From Hordeum vulgare subsp. vulgare (taxonomy: Eukaryota > Streptophyta > Magnoliopsida > Poales > Poaceae): 64,000 nucleotides of DNA. The notes under the pieces were generated by a model, which had not been told where the DNA came from, made no database searches, and saw only the letters and a list, made by a program, of their open reading frames with translations. Both the position numbers and the translations under genes were made by a program. Positions 12,152-23,235 of the stretch are shown here, in pieces; the stretch's first letter is position 1, and each line of letters opens with the position of its first letter. The stretch covers positions 435,951,529-436,015,528 of the forward strand of contig NC_058522.1 of assembly GCF_904849725.1 (NCBI RefSeq), read 5' to 3'.

Positions 12152-13159
12152 CTACTGTGTGAGCTCCTGTGGCTCCCACTGATAAACTGGCGTCTGGTAC
12201 TCGACTGGCGGCTCGGGCACGGGCACCTGTGGTTGGGCCAAGCCCCAATATGCGTAGATGTCCGAGGGCATAATAGTGTACCTGCCTACATGAAGATCAA
12301 ACAAAGAAGGAGCAGGCAAAGTAATAGTCTCTCGAGTACCCTGACTAAATACCAGGTTATAAATCATCCGTCTACTAGCATCTCTATCCAGAAAATCATG
12401 GCGAACCATGCTGTCATAATCCAGATATTTCTCACGAAGAAGCATCTCTTCTTCCTCGTGAAGTCTAATAGGTATCTCAAAGTGTCTAGCGAGACGAGTA
12501 GCATAGATACCTCCATAGACGACACCTTTGGAACGGTTTGTGTTCAACCGCTGAGCTACTATAGCACCTAGGCTGTAAGTCTTATCATTATAAAGGCCTT
12601 CGCGCAAAACCGCAAGGTCTGGAGAGCTAAGTGATCCAGCCTCCCCACAGCCAATCAAACATTTTCCCACAAATAATGAGAAGTACCGAAGCACAGGAAA
12701 ATGTATGCTAGCAATTCTAGCGCGAGACAATCATCTCTCCTCTCCAACAGCAATAGTACCTATGAAATCCTCCAAGTCCTGTGGACGAGGGTCATGAATA
12801 TCCCCAACATAAGGTAATTTGCATACATTGCAAAAATCCTGTAGTGTCATGCACTGGGGGATGTCGTATAACATGAACTCAACCATGGGAGGATTCTTCC
12901 TCGGATAAAAGTTGAAGCTTTGAACAGAAATATTGGTGAGGAGGAGGTATTGTGAGCACTTATCTTCAACGAACGCGGTAAGACCTGCGTTCTCCACCAA
13001 GTAATAAAAGTCTTCATAAAGCCCAGCGGTGCGCAAAAATTCATCTCTTGGCCACTCGCACGCTCGAACTTCTGTGACTTGAGGAACCACATACTTGGGG
13101 TGGTTCTTCTCATCCTCCTTCGGGTTACGGCTTGAAGAGCCTCTCAAGAACCTCCTCAT
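12152..13159 (-). pseudogene. Second ORF of the Athila-lineage element (ATHILA ORF1-like), one stop
   Basis: One frame runs about 335 codons from ATG at 13159 to 12152 and is interrupted only by a TGA at 12733-12731, after residue 142. The first half has the pattern of the ATHILA ORF-1 family (a Pfam family of plant Gypsy proteins of unknown role): a Trp- and Tyr-rich core with FLRTAGLYEDFYYLV and FNFYPRKNPP. The second half ends in a Pro/Gln-rich tail. It lies downstream of gag-protease in the element's direction. A block resembling the LTR lies upstream at about 13545-13745 and could have acted as its promoter. Function unknown. Confidence 0.65.
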
Positions 13160-13544
13160 CTTTTCCTTTTTCTAGATCTAAAAAATTCTGAAATTTTTAG
13201 AGACTTCGAAAGAAAAGTGAGTAAGGATTAACCCAACTCGTAGCAACTACTCCTACTAGTGCCTAGAGACCGTATCACGCGCTAAAACTACTTGGGACCA
13301 GCTAAAATCAACATTTCAAGCTCAAGAACAGGGTCACCAAGGTAGCAAGAATACGCGAAGGGTAAAGCACTAGAGAAGAGACTAATTGGACCAATGGAGG
13401 AGTCACTTACCAAGGAGTAATTTCCCCAAAACGGTTCGAAGAATGGTGCTTTGAGCAAGGAGATCGAAAATCTTAGCCAAATGAGTAAGAACACGGGTTT
13501 GAGCTGCGAAACAATTTTTTATGGAGGTAGAAGACGATGTGAGC

Positions 13545-13745
13545 TGGAACGAGTGGAGGGGGGTCCCTGTGGGCCCCACAAGCTTGGTAGCCGCCGCGAG
13601 GGGGCGCGGCTACAAGGCTTGTGGCCCACTGGTGTGGACCCCAGGCCATCTCTCAGTCCGAGTATTTTTCAAATATTCCAGAAAAAAATCATACTAGATT
13701 TTCAGGACCATCGGAGAACTTTTATTTTCGGGGTACTTTTCTCTA
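13545..13745 (-). repeat. LTR-like block inside the Athila-lineage element
   Basis: The order of motifs here matches the LTR segment at 9880-10040 and 18250-18430: gggccccacaagcttggtag, then a ggcttgtggcccact box, then tatttttca...ttccagaaa and an acttttattt end. It is diverged but collinear over about 190 bp. It stands upstream, on the minus strand, of the second ORF. Confidence 0.65.
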
Positions 13746-13954
13746 GGATGCTAAAACAGAAAGCAGGAAAGACTAAACTAAATCTATCATTTTCTTCTAA
13801 GCAATAGAAAGTGAAAGCTTAAAAGAGAGGTATGTGACTCCTTGATTCATTCATTTCATGGTCATCAAAAGAAATCCGTCAATGGGGTTGATCAAATCTT
13901 CATGACAAAACCTTTTCGAATCGCAACAGGAAAGGGAGAATTGTTGAATAGCCA

Positions 13955-15606
13955 CTAAGTCACCTCAATGGGGATATGTATCTCTACAACAAGCAAATCA
14001 TACTTCATCTTGACACGAGGAATAGGGCATTCAAAGCTCCCAATAAGAATCGATGAAGTTTTTTCGATAGCAATGATGCAATGTACTTGATATCGTTTCT
14101 TCAGAAAGTGCACTTTATGCTCATTACCGTTGACATGGAAAGTGACATTGCCTTTGTTGCAATCTATAACAGCCCCTGCAATGTTTAAAAAGGGTCTTCC
14201 GAGGATGACAGCCATGGCATCATCCTCGGGAATATCCAAGATAACAAAGTCTGTTAAGATGGTGGTATTAGCAACAACAATAGGCACATCCTCGCAAATG
14301 CCGATAGGGAAAGCAGTTGATTTGTCGGCCATTTGCAGAGAGATTTCAGTGGGTGTCAACTTATCCAGTTCAAATCTACTATAAAGAGAGAGAGGCATAA
14401 CACTAACACCGGCTCCAAGGTCACATAAGGCAGTTCTTACGTAGTTTCCTTTAATGGAGCAAGGTATAGTGGGCACTCCGGGATCACCAAGTTTTTTAGG
14501 AGTTCCACCTTTGAAAGTGTAATTGGCAAGCATGGTGGAGATCTCAAGAGCTGGTATCTTCCGTTTATTAGTCACGGTATCTTTCATGTACTTGGCATAC
14601 ACAGACATTTTGAGCATATCAATTAACTGCATCTGCAGAAAGATGGGTCTTATCATTTCAACAAAGCACTCAAAATCCTCATCTTCCTTTTTCTTGGATG
14701 GCTTAGGAGGAAAGGGCATAGGTCTCTGAACCCATGGCTCCCTTTCTTTACCATGCTTCCTAGCAGTGAAGTCATTCTTATCTTATCTCTTAGTTTGTGG
14801 GTTTTCAGGATTAACCGTAGGTTCAATATCCACATCCTTATCGTTGCTAGGTTGAGCATCATTATGAACATCGATGTCCATATTGTCACGGGGTTCATGT
14901 TCATCACCAGATTGTGTTTCTGCATTAGACGCAGAAATATCATTTGGTTCTTCAGGTGTGACAGTATTTGGTGATCTGACATGTAGGTTTCTATCATCCT
15001 TCTTCTTCTTAGGATGACTGGGTGTATCAACATTAATTCCTTGAGAATCTTGATCACTTCTCTTAGGATGGCCTTCAGGATACAAAGGTTCCTGAGTCAT
15101 TTTGCCTCCTCTAGTAATGACTCTGACAGAGTTGTCATTTAATTCATTGAGCAAGTCATTCTGAGCTTTAAGTACTTGTTCTACCAGAGTAGTAATCATA
15201 GAGGCATGTTTACTGAGAAGCTTCAGATCATTGACATTTCTGTCCACAGAAGCACTTAAATGACTAAGCATACGAGTACTTTGTTCCAAATGTCTACTAA
15301 CATAATCATTGAAACTCTGTTGTTTGGCAACAAAGTTGTCAAATTCATCAAAGCATAGGCTGGCAGGTTTATCAAAAGGAATATCACTCTCATCAAACCT
15401 ACACAGAAAATTCACTTCTACTACTTGTATCGGGTTATCGAGACCATGGATCTCTTTGATAGGTGGTAGATTTTTGACATCTTCAGATCTAATGCCTTTA
15501 TCTTGCATAGATTTCTTGGCTTCTTGCATGTCTTCGGGACTAAGGAATAGAATACCTCTTTTCTTACGAGTTGGCTTAGGAGATGGTTCGGGAATAGTCT
15601 AAGCAT
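13955..15606 (-). pseudogene. Athila-lineage gag C-terminus and aspartic protease
   Basis: On the minus strand, 15529-14783 encodes a Lys/Asp-rich linker typical of the region between capsid and protease. A stop and shift follow, and 14719-13955 (254 codons) carries the retropepsin-like protease with the active-site context CDLGAGVSVMP and the later ILGRPFLN loop. Asp-Leu-Gly stands where Asp-Ser/Thr-Gly is usual, so activity is doubtful. The two frames overlap out of phase near 14783-14653. The protease would cleave the polyprotein in the particle. The frame ends without continuing into reverse transcriptase. Confidence 0.85.
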
Positions 15607-16810
15607 TATCGTTGATCAAGATGTTATTCAGTAGAATCTCAGCTTGTTCTATAGTTCGTTCCCTAAAAACACAACCGTCACAACTTTCTAGGTGGTCTCT
15701 AGAAGCATCGATAAGTCCGTTATAGAAGATATCAAGTATCTCGTTCTTCTTAAGAGGGTGATCAGGCAAAGCATTCTGTAGCTGGATGAGCCTCCCCCAA
15801 GCTTGTGGGAGACTCTCTTCTTTGAGTTGAGCAAAGTTGTATATTTCCTGCAAGGTAGCTTGCTTCTTATGGGCAGGGAAATATTTTTCACAGAAGTAAT
15901 AGACCATATCCTGGGGACTACTCACACATCCAGGAGCAAGAGAAGTGAACCAGGCTTTAGCGTCATCCTTTAGAGAGAAAGGAAACAGCTTAAGGATATA
16001 GTAGTAGCGAATCTTCTCCTCACTAGTGAAAAGGGTGGCTATATCATGTAGTTTGGTAAGATGGGCTACGACCGTCTCAGACTCATAACCGTGGAAAGTA
16101 TTAGATTCGACTAGAGAGATTATCTCAGGGTCGATAGAGAATTCATAATCCTCATCGGTGATAAAGATAGGTGAAGTGGCAAACTTTGGGTCGTATTTCA
16201 TCCTAGCTTTCAGAGATTTTTCCTTCCACTTGAGAAGTAATTTCTCAGCGTCATAGGCATCCTTACACGCAAGAAAATCCTCAGCTATCTCTCCCTCCAT
16301 AACATAACCCTCAGGTATATCAGGCAATTCATATCTAGGAGAGCTAGATCTAGCAGGAGCAAAATCAGGTTCTATCTCAATAGTATCGGCAGTTTCAGAA
16401 GCATCACGAGCATTGGCAGTAACTCTAGCAATATGAGCATCGAGGAATACCCCTAGTGGCATATTAGGCAAAGTAGTATCTCTAGCAGTATCAAGCATAG
16501 CATCATCAGGCAAAATAGCATCTCTAGCATCATCAGGCAAAGCAGTATCAAGCATAGCATCATCAGGCAAGGCAGTATCAGGCATAGGATCTCTAGCAGT
16601 ATCAGGCATAGCATCTCTAGTAGTATGAGTCATAGTAGCATCATAAGCATCATCAAGCACAGGCGACATATCAAGATTTCTAGCAGGAGGTGGTGTCGCA
16701 AACTTACTCATAACTGAAGGTGAATCAAGTGCAGAGCTAGATGGCAGTTCCTTACCTCCCCTTGTGGTTGAGGGCAAGACTTTGGTTTTTGGATCTTTCA
16801 GATTCTTCAT
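15599..16810 (-). CDS. Athila-lineage gag, 403 codons
   Basis: This is an uninterrupted frame on the minus strand, starting about 50 bp after the primer binding site. Residues 40-130 are an acidic run of short Asp-Ala-rich repeats (DTALPDDAMLD-like units). Residues 230-395 form a Retrotrans_gag-like capsid domain, with LKDDAKAWFTSL and LPQAWGRLIQLQ. It would form the particle shell. The frame stops at 15599-15601 and the following gag-protease frame overlaps it in another phase, so a frameshift has probably cut the original gag-pro fusion. The element is not likely to be active. Confidence 0.85.
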   Translation of the reverse strand: MKNLKDPKTKVLPSTTRGGKELPSSSALDSPSVMSKFATPPPARNLDMSPVLDDAYDATMTHTTRDAMPDTARDPMPDTALPDDAMLDTALPDDARDAILPDDAMLDTARDTTLPNMPLGVFLDAHIARVTANARDASETADTIEIEPDFAPARSSSPRYELPDIPEGYVMEGEIAEDFLACKDAYDAEKLLLKWKEKSLKARMKYDPKFATSPIFITDEDYEFSIDPEIISLVESNTFHGYESETVVAHLTKLHDIATLFTSEEKIRYYYILKLFPFSLKDDAKAWFTSLAPGCVSSPQDMVYYFCEKYFPAHKKQATLQEIYNFAQLKEESLPQAWGRLIQLQNALPDHPLKKNEILDIFYNGLIDASRDHLESCDGCVFRERTIEQAEILLNNILINDNA

Positions 16811-16860
16811 AGTGATCAGAAGATATAAATCCCAAGTGACTCAGAGAATATAGAAATCCT

Positions 16861-16878
16861 TCCCCGGCAACGGCACCA
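16861..16878 (-). other. Primer binding site, tRNA-Asp type
   Basis: On the minus strand this reads TGGTGCCGTTGCCGGGGA, nine bases after the LTR. It differs by one base from the tRNA-Asp-complementary site usual in Athila-lineage elements (TGGCGCC...). The other Athila-type element in the window has the usual form at 30375-30392. Confidence 0.85.
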
Positions 16879-16887
16879 TAAAAATGT

Positions 16888-18559
16888 TGTTGACGTGCAA
16901 CTATTCCTGACTTGATGCCTCCACGCCAACGAAGTCAGAAAAGAACTACTCCCAATTGCTCAACAATTAGAAATTGTCTTGCAATAGCCCACGAGCACAT
17001 TCTCGAGGGTAGAGTATTCAACCCAAATTTGTTGGTTCGTGCAATGGGAAGTGAAAGAATATTCTCAAGTATTAGCAGCTGAATATGGCAGATTCAACCA
17101 CACCTGAAAGATTAGTATCTGCAAGCAAAGTGTCAACAGCAAAGTAGTATCATAACAACGGTGCCAGAAACGATCTGTTGACGGCAAACTATTCCTAACT
17201 GTTGTATCAATGGCGCTAGAAAAGTATTGTAGCATGTAGCAGCAGTGTAACGAGTAACAACAGTGGCAAGGAACAATAGTAGTGACAGCAGTAGCAAGTA
17301 GCAACAGTAGCAAGTAACAGCAACAACAAATATCAGTAGTGGCAGCAGCAGCAGGACAAAGCAAGTAACAGTAGCAGCAAGTAACAGTAGCAGCAACAGT
17401 AGTAACAGCAGCAGAGCAAAACAAGTAACAACAGAAGTGGGACAAACTCGTAGGCAATGGGTCAGTGATTTGTTGGATGACATTCATCATGAAACAGTTA
17501 TAACACGGAGAGATATGTGGCTAGCTCCCGTTCGTCAATGTGATGTAGGCATGCATTCCGTGTGTCGTCATACGTGCTTAGGGAAAAGAACTTGCATGGC
17601 ATCTATTGTCCATCCCTCCCGTGGCAGCGGGGTCCAAAAGGATACTACGGGATATTAAGGTTCTCCTTTTAATAAAGAACCGGACCAACGTATTAGCACT
17701 TGGTGAACACATGAACTCCTCAAACTATGGTCATCACCGGGAGTGGTTCCGGTTATTGTCACTCCGGGGTTGCCGGATCATAAAACATAGTAGGTAACTA
17801 CAACTTGCAAGATCGGATCTAAAACACACATATATTGGTGACAATATAATAATTTCATATCTGAAACCATGGCACTCGGGCCCTAGTGACAAGCATTAAG
17901 CATGGCAAAGTAGTAGCAACATCAATCTCAGAACATAGTGGATACTAGGGATCAATCCCCGTCAAAACTAACTCGATTACATGATAGATCTCATCCTACT
18001 CATCACCGCCCAGCGAGCCTACGAATAGATTACTCACGAACAACGAAGAACTTCATGGAATTGGAGAGGGAAGAAGGTTGATGATGACGATGGCGATGAT
18101 CTCCTTGATCCGGAGCCCAAAACGGACTCCAGATCTGCCCTCCAGATGAAGAACAGGATGTGGCGGCGCCTCTGGATCGTGAAACGCGATGAAATCTTCT
18201 CTCTTTTTTTTTCCGGGACGAAAGGGAATAAATAGCGCTGGAATTGGGGGCGGCAGAGCCATGTGGGACCCACAGGCTTAGTAGCTGCCGCCAGGGGGAG
18301 GCCGCAGCTACGGAGCTTGTGGCCCACTTGCCCGTCCCCTCCGGTGGATATTTGCGCAGGTATTTTTCATATTTTCCAGAAATATTCTCCGTAAATTTTC
18401 AAGACGTTCCGAGAACTTTCATTTATGCACAAAGACAACACCATGGCAACTCTGCTGAAAACACCGTCAGTCCGGGTTAGTTCCATTCAAATCATGCAAA
18501 TTAGAGTCCAAAACAAGGGCAAAAGAGTTTGTAAAAGTAGATACGATGGAGACATATCA
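16888..18559 (-). repeat. 5' LTR of the Athila-lineage element
   Basis: This is the partner of 8495-10179 and carries the same trinucleotide-rich stretch (about 17230-17440). On the minus strand, a TATTTATT motif near 18225-18232, just after a GC-rich block, is a plausible TATA element. The end ...gacatatca abuts CACCT of the target duplication at 18560-18564. Confidence 0.9.
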
Positions 18560-19152
18560 CACCTCTCCATCCACGGCAAACTCAACCTTGCCCACGACCT
18601 GAATCTCGCTCCTAAGAAAGGTGCGCACCTCCTCTTGCAGCACGCGGGCGTTTTCCTTGGCCTTAATCTCCAAGGTACCAACACTGCCAAGGCTCCCATC
18701 GCCATAGACGCAAAAAGCGGCACTTGAGCCCACGCCAGGATCATATCATGGTAGGAGATGCGCAGCATTGAGTTACCGCCTCCGTTGAAGTGCCGGTAGG
18801 TTGGTGGTGTCCGATCAAAGTCCAAGGCAAGGTTGAAAGCTGGTGAAGTCGGCGGAGAGGCGCGGGGATCGAGCCCTCTTTTGCCTACAAGTCGGACGAA
18901 GATGTCCCTCGGTCCTTGGGCCACGTTAGTTGTTCCATTCGTGACTGGAGTGTACAACCCAGTGAAGCAGAAAATGCTCATTGTAAACATATAGCCAAGG
19001 GCACTTGCGCAAATTACTAGGTGTTCCTTGCGGTCAAAGTGGTCAATGTAACCATCTGCGCAACTACGTTTGGACTTGGAACATCGCCCATTCGGATGGT
19101 AGTCGTCAAGATTAGCTCCGTCTTTGCAAGCGGGGGCGGGCATGAGACACAT
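18560..19152 (-). pseudogene. N-terminal part of small gene copy 1 (LEA_2/NHL-like topology)
   Basis: On the minus strand from ATG 19152 (or 19143) this reads a short Cys/Lys-containing cytosolic head and a hydrophobic segment (about residues 47-70, HLVICASALGYMFTMSIFCF). It then enters a domain with SPAFNLALDFDRTPPTYR and YHDMILAWAQVP. One base is missing near 18720 compared with copy 2, so the frame changes. The reading is then cut at 18564 by the Athila insertion, and the last 30 residues lie at 8400-8494. A single membrane anchor plus a beta-rich outer domain suggests the LEA_2 (NDR1/HIN1-like) class; that is inference. No function is known. Confidence 0.6.
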
Positions 19153-19170
19153 GACCCAAGATACTGCTCA

Positions 19171-19178
19171 GTATATAA
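19171..19178 (-). promoter_or_regulatory. Possible TATA box of small gene copy 1
   Basis: The minus strand reads TTATATAC about 20-30 bp upstream of the first ATG. The spacing is short for a TATA box if 19152 is the start codon, and no equivalent is seen at copy 2. Weak call. Confidence 0.25.
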
Positions 19179-19344
19179 GAGTATCAATTGATGTTAACCA
19201 ATCTCCGATAGCTGCACAAGAACACGAAGAAGAACATAAACACAACATATGGATGGATGCCTTTTGGTGTTGTTTGGTTCGCCAACTGCACATAAACAAT
19301 TTTCCATAAAAAAGGAAATATCGTACACAAATGATTTGAAACTA

Positions 19345-20900
19345 GTAGGGCAGAAGGTGCGGCGGCACGCCGCACCCGAGTTAAAGCCCGTCATTTAGCA
19401 AATTTGTTTTTATGTAATATTTATTTTCATATTTGTTTTTGGTAATTTTATCTTTTCACTTGGAAAGAAGTGTGAAAAATTGTGCGTCATAATTATTGGT
19501 TACTTATAGTTACCGTTTACCCACTATTATTATTTGTAGGAAAGTGATATAATATATATTTTTGGTAAATTTATCTTTTTAAGTTTAATTTTAAAGAAGG
19601 AGGAAAAATGTTGATTTGTCGTAACCATAGCTTATTTTTTGACTGCAATTACTATTTACAAAAAGGTGATGTAATGTTTGTTTTCAATTTTTGTTGGTAA
19701 TTTTAAGTTTTTAAGAAGAAGGGGGAAAATGGTAATTTTGTAATTTAAATAATTTAAATTTCAATGGAGAAGGGGGAAAAGGAGAAATAATATATCTTTT
19801 CATTTTTCTTGGGAATTTTATCTCCTTAATTTGAATTTTAAATAAGAAGGGGAATAAATAAATAATATATGTTTTCATTTATATTTGGAATTTTATCTCC
19901 TTAATTTGAATTTTAAAGAAGAAGGAGAAAAAATAGGTAGGTTGTTCATGGGGGCGGGGGAGGTATTGTTCATCGCACTCGTAGTTACTATTTGACTACT
20001 ACTATTATTTTGTAGAAAAGTGATGTATTTATTTGTTTTTATTTTTTGGTATTTTTATCACCTTAATTTTAAAATGTGGTGTAATATTTGTTTTAGAACT
20101 TGGGGAAATGTTTTTTAAAATTTTAACTTTAATTTTTTAATTTAGAAAAAGAGGGGAATTTCAAAAGGAAAATGAAGAAAATAAGGGTTATTGTTCATCG
20201 CAGGGTTCATTTTTGTTTTGTCTTTTTATCTCCTTAATCTTAATTTCAAAAAAGATGTCATGCACGGGAGAGCCCCGACCACAAATTGGTTTTTTTTGCA
20301 ATATTTAAGGAAAAGTAAAAAAATAAGGGTTATTGTTCATCGCAGGATTCATTTTTTGTTTTGTCTTTTTATCTCCTTAATTTTAATTTCAAAGAAGATG
20401 TCATGCACGGAAGAGCCCCGGCCACAAATTTGATTTTTTTTTGTAATATTTAACTTTTTGATTATTTTTAGAAGGGTTTTTAAAAATAAAGAAGGCAAGA
20501 AAATAAGAAATTAGTATTTGTTACAGAAAAGTGGGGTAATATTTGTTTTAAAACTCGGAAAAATGTTTTTTTAATTTTAACTTTTAAATTTTGGTTTTGA
20601 AAAAAGGAAGGCTAAAAAAGGGAAAAACAAAGGGCACTGTTCCGTATAAAAAAAGGAAAGACTATTCACTAAGGATACTGTTTGTCAAATGTTACTGTTC
20701 ACCAGGGTGCACTGTTCGGGTTACTGTTTGCCCGGGGCACGTGGCGGCCGGAGGAAGCCCAGTGCCAGCGCTAGGGAGCTCCCTGGTGGCTCGCTGCTCA
20801 GCAGCTTTAATGTAGGTATGTATGTATTACGTTGGCACTTCAAAGGTGTCACCTCCCATTGCCGCCGGCTATTGCCGTGACGTGAGAAGATAAGGATTGC
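19345..20900. repeat. AT-rich repeat block of unknown class
   Basis: Alignment between the two gene copies breaks at about 19345 (next to tagggcagaagg) and resumes near 24290, so all of this is inserted. The left end has a small palindrome (gtgcggcggcacgccgcac). The body is T-rich with recurring ttttatctccttaattt motifs and stop-rich frames. The right end near 20720-20810 is GC-rich. I could not define terminal repeats, so the class is unknown. Confidence 0.5.
20181..20464. repeat. Two tandem copies of a 142-bp unit
   Basis: The unit starts ataagggttattgttcatcgc at 20181 and again at 20323. Both copies contain tgtcatgcacgg.agagccc. It lies inside the AT-rich repeat block. Confidence 0.8.
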
Positions 20901-21004
20901 TTGTGGACACCAACCAGACTTGAAGGAGAGCAACCGGACCTGAAGGAGACGAACAGAGATAGCGGAGAAGTTTTCAGTTTCTTCTTCCTGCTTTTCATCT
21001 TACC

Positions 21005-22257
21005 TTCCGGTACACTCGTCCTTCTTGCTCCAAGGACTGAGTAGGTGGATCGTCCCACTCATACAACAGCCATACGTTTGGTCCAAGGAAGGACATTCGG
21101 TGTTACAAAAGCCAAACACTTTGAGTGCACAGATTTTAAAAGCAAGGTATTTCCTTAATTCAGATTTCTTGTCAATCCAATTTGGTTCACAACCTTCGCA
21201 AGTTTGGAGATCAATTCTAGAAGGACGTGAGGTGCGGGACAATTGCTGGCTCCCGAGGGAGTCGATGATGCGACCGATTAGACCTTTGTTAGAAGCAAGA
21301 CCAGAGTTGGTTAATGAACTCATTGATGACGCAACCCATTCATGGAATGACGAGGTGCTAGCTAAGCACATGCTGTCAATGGATGCGGACATAGTATGTC
21401 AGATTCCGCTACCAACAATCAACTTAGAAGATGAAAGGGCATGGTTTTTTGAGAAGAAGGGCTGCTTTATTATTTGATCAACCTACATGATGCTTGTGCA
21501 TACCAAAACTTGTCGTGAGGCCTGGCTGGATGGGCGAGTATGTGGGTCTGAGTTGATTTTTTTGAAAGATCATGGACAAGAATGTGGAAGCATACAATAC
21601 CCACTAAATTAAAGGCTTTTCTTGGAGGCTTGTGTGCCAAAGCTTACCCACTGCAGATGTTGCTCACCACAGGAACATGGCACCGACTAGTGTTTGCAGC
21701 ATTTGTGGCTGGAGCAAGGATTCGGTGGAGATATTCATTACTAGGGTGCAGAACGGCTTGATGTGTTTGGGTACTAGTCGATGAAGAACTCTGATAAATT
21801 GAGGAGTTGCGGTGCCGGTGAGCCAAATGCGGGAACCTGGTTGTTCGAGATGGATGATTCCTATCCAGAATAGATTATGTGAAGATGATTACTATCGTGT
21901 GGGCGATCTGGAAGGCAAGGCGAGATATCATACAGGAAGATGTCTATCAGAGCCCTTTTCGTACATGCAAGTTTATAACACATTTTATGCATGTGCTGGG
22001 TTGGATCGATTCAGCAGAAGGCGCAGGGTGTTGGATCCCTCCTCCATAGGGTGTTGTGAAAGGTAATGTTGATGCTGCATTGTCATATGAGAACAACATG
22101 TGCCCGGCTGGAACTATTTTTCGCGCTGGTGCTGGTACCAACCTGAGGGCTTCGATGTTCGCTATGGAGAGTGCTTATGATCCAGTTTGTGTTGAGGCAA
22201 TGGCGTGCCCTAAAGGGATGTGCTCGATGCAGGACCTAAATCTGTACAAAGCTGTTA
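21005..22257 (+). pseudogene. LINE (L1-type) relic: end of RT region, zf-RVT and start of RNase H
   Basis: The open part 21025-21477 resembles the segment just after plant LINE reverse transcriptases (ILKARYF, then TWRSI-like QVWRSILEGREV, a W-rich stretch and AWFFEKKGCF). Another frame (about 21580-21740) gives TKLKAFLWRLVCQSLPTADVA and CSICGW, the zf-RVT pattern. Next, 22050-22257 begins an RNase H type 1 domain (GNVDAALS, VEAMACPKG). Stops and shifts separate the three pieces. The RNase H is cut by a Tourist MITE at 22258 and finishes at about 22977-23180. Such LINEs code for self-copying proteins; this one is dead. Confidence 0.75.
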
Positions 22258-22543
22258 GGCTGGTTGTAATGGGCCGTATCATATACTAGTATCGTGCATA
22301 TGATACTAGTCTATGATACCACATTCGTAATGCATAGTATCATATGTTAGTATCATAGGTTAGTATCACAGGGTAGTTCATTTATTGCCATGCAAGACAC
22401 ATAGTAGCACATCATTTAATATGATACGGTATCATGATATGATACTCAACCATCTCTTTCTTCATTTAGTTCTATGCCACATCATCGAAATTGCCTAGTT
22501 GGCATACATGATACTACCTATGATACTCCCATTACGGACAGCC
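22258..22543. mobile_element. Tourist-type MITE (PIF/Harbinger), TSD TTA
   Basis: It is 286 bp long with inverted ends (ggctggttgtaatggg on the left, the complement of cccattacggacagcc on the right) and flanked by TTA at 22255-22257 and 22544-22546. The body is full of gatact/agtatc palindromes. The TTA duplication is the mark of PIF/Harbinger transposition. It interrupts the LINE RNase H. Confidence 0.85.
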
Positions 22544-22579
22544 TTATATCCTCTGATTCTATGGGGGTTATCAGAACTA

Positions 22580-22974
22580 CTTCCTCTGTCCAGGTGTATT
22601 GGGCACTAAGGAGGAGCATTGCAATCTAGGCACAAGGAGATTGGGCTAGCCAAATAATTTGAATCATAAAGGAAGCCAATCACCATCCAAATCTCCTATT
22701 CCAAAATGCTGCAATAAATCGAACAATAATAACTGGGACGGTTTGGCAAACCCATGCATGTAAATTTATAACATGCAACCAATCCTCGTGCTAGATATAT
22801 TGTTATCCAATTAATTGGGATTAAGTTTAAGAGGAGGAGGGTTGCATGCATTGGTCCAACGTTTTTGAAGGAAGAGCTAATTACGAAGATTAATGCATCT
22901 ATAATAACTTAGCGACTTATACTTTTTGAATTCCAAAATTCTCTTACGTGCCCAACACACCTGGACGGAGGGAG
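22580..22974. mobile_element. Stowaway/mariner-type element, 395 bp, TSD TA
   Basis: The inverted ends cttcctctgtccaggtgt and the complement of acacctggacggagggag are flanked by TA at 22578-22579 and 22975-22976. This is the Tc1/mariner signature with the CTCCCTCC-type terminus of Triticeae Stowaways. No transposase is inside. It is the second insertion in the LINE relic. Confidence 0.85.
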
Positions 22975-22976
22975 TA

Positions 22977-23180
22977 TCTATGAAGGAAACAGAGGAGAGG
23001 AGGAGGCTAACAAAAGTCACTCGCATGCTGGAGGTTCTACGAGATGTTTTCTTTAAACATAAAACGAGGGTATACAACATAGATGCTCATAATATTGCTA
23101 GAATGTCTCAAGTTCTATGTCAAGGCCGTCATGTTTGGCTCCTCGAGCCGAGCCCCCGGGCATTGAATGTGCTACTTTAG
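22977..23180 (+). pseudogene. C-terminal end of the LINE RNase H
   Basis: After the mariner element the frame reads a Lys/Arg-rich helix, then YNIDAHNIARMSQVL and HVWLLEPS, and stops near 23180. The His-containing NxxAHxxA pattern is the C-terminal motif of plant LINE/RVT_3-type RNase H. It continues the domain begun at 22050-22257. Confidence 0.65.
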
Positions 23181-23194
23181 AAAATCTCCATAAT

Positions 23195-23227
<33 letters not shown>

Positions 23228-23235
23228 CATACATT
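23195..23235. repeat. (AC)n(AT)n microsatellite
   Basis: A run of AC dinucleotides passes into AT dinucleotides and catacat, right after the LINE end. Confidence 0.95.

Larger units (their letters stand above)
8495..18559 (-). mobile_element. Athila-lineage Gypsy element (Sabrina/WHAM-like), full length, no RT/integrase
   Basis: This is a complete LTR retrotransposon on the minus strand. Its LTRs are 8495-10179 and 16888-18559, with ends TGATATGTCTCC...CAACA read on the minus strand. It has a tRNA-Asp-type primer site, a polypurine tract and a target duplication CACCT at 8490-8494 and 18560-18564. Inside are gag, an aspartic protease and a second ORF of the ATHILA ORF1 kind. No reverse transcriptase or integrase is visible, so it depended on helper elements. 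The LTRs differ visibly, so the insertion is not recent. The family name is by recognition only. Confidence 0.9.
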
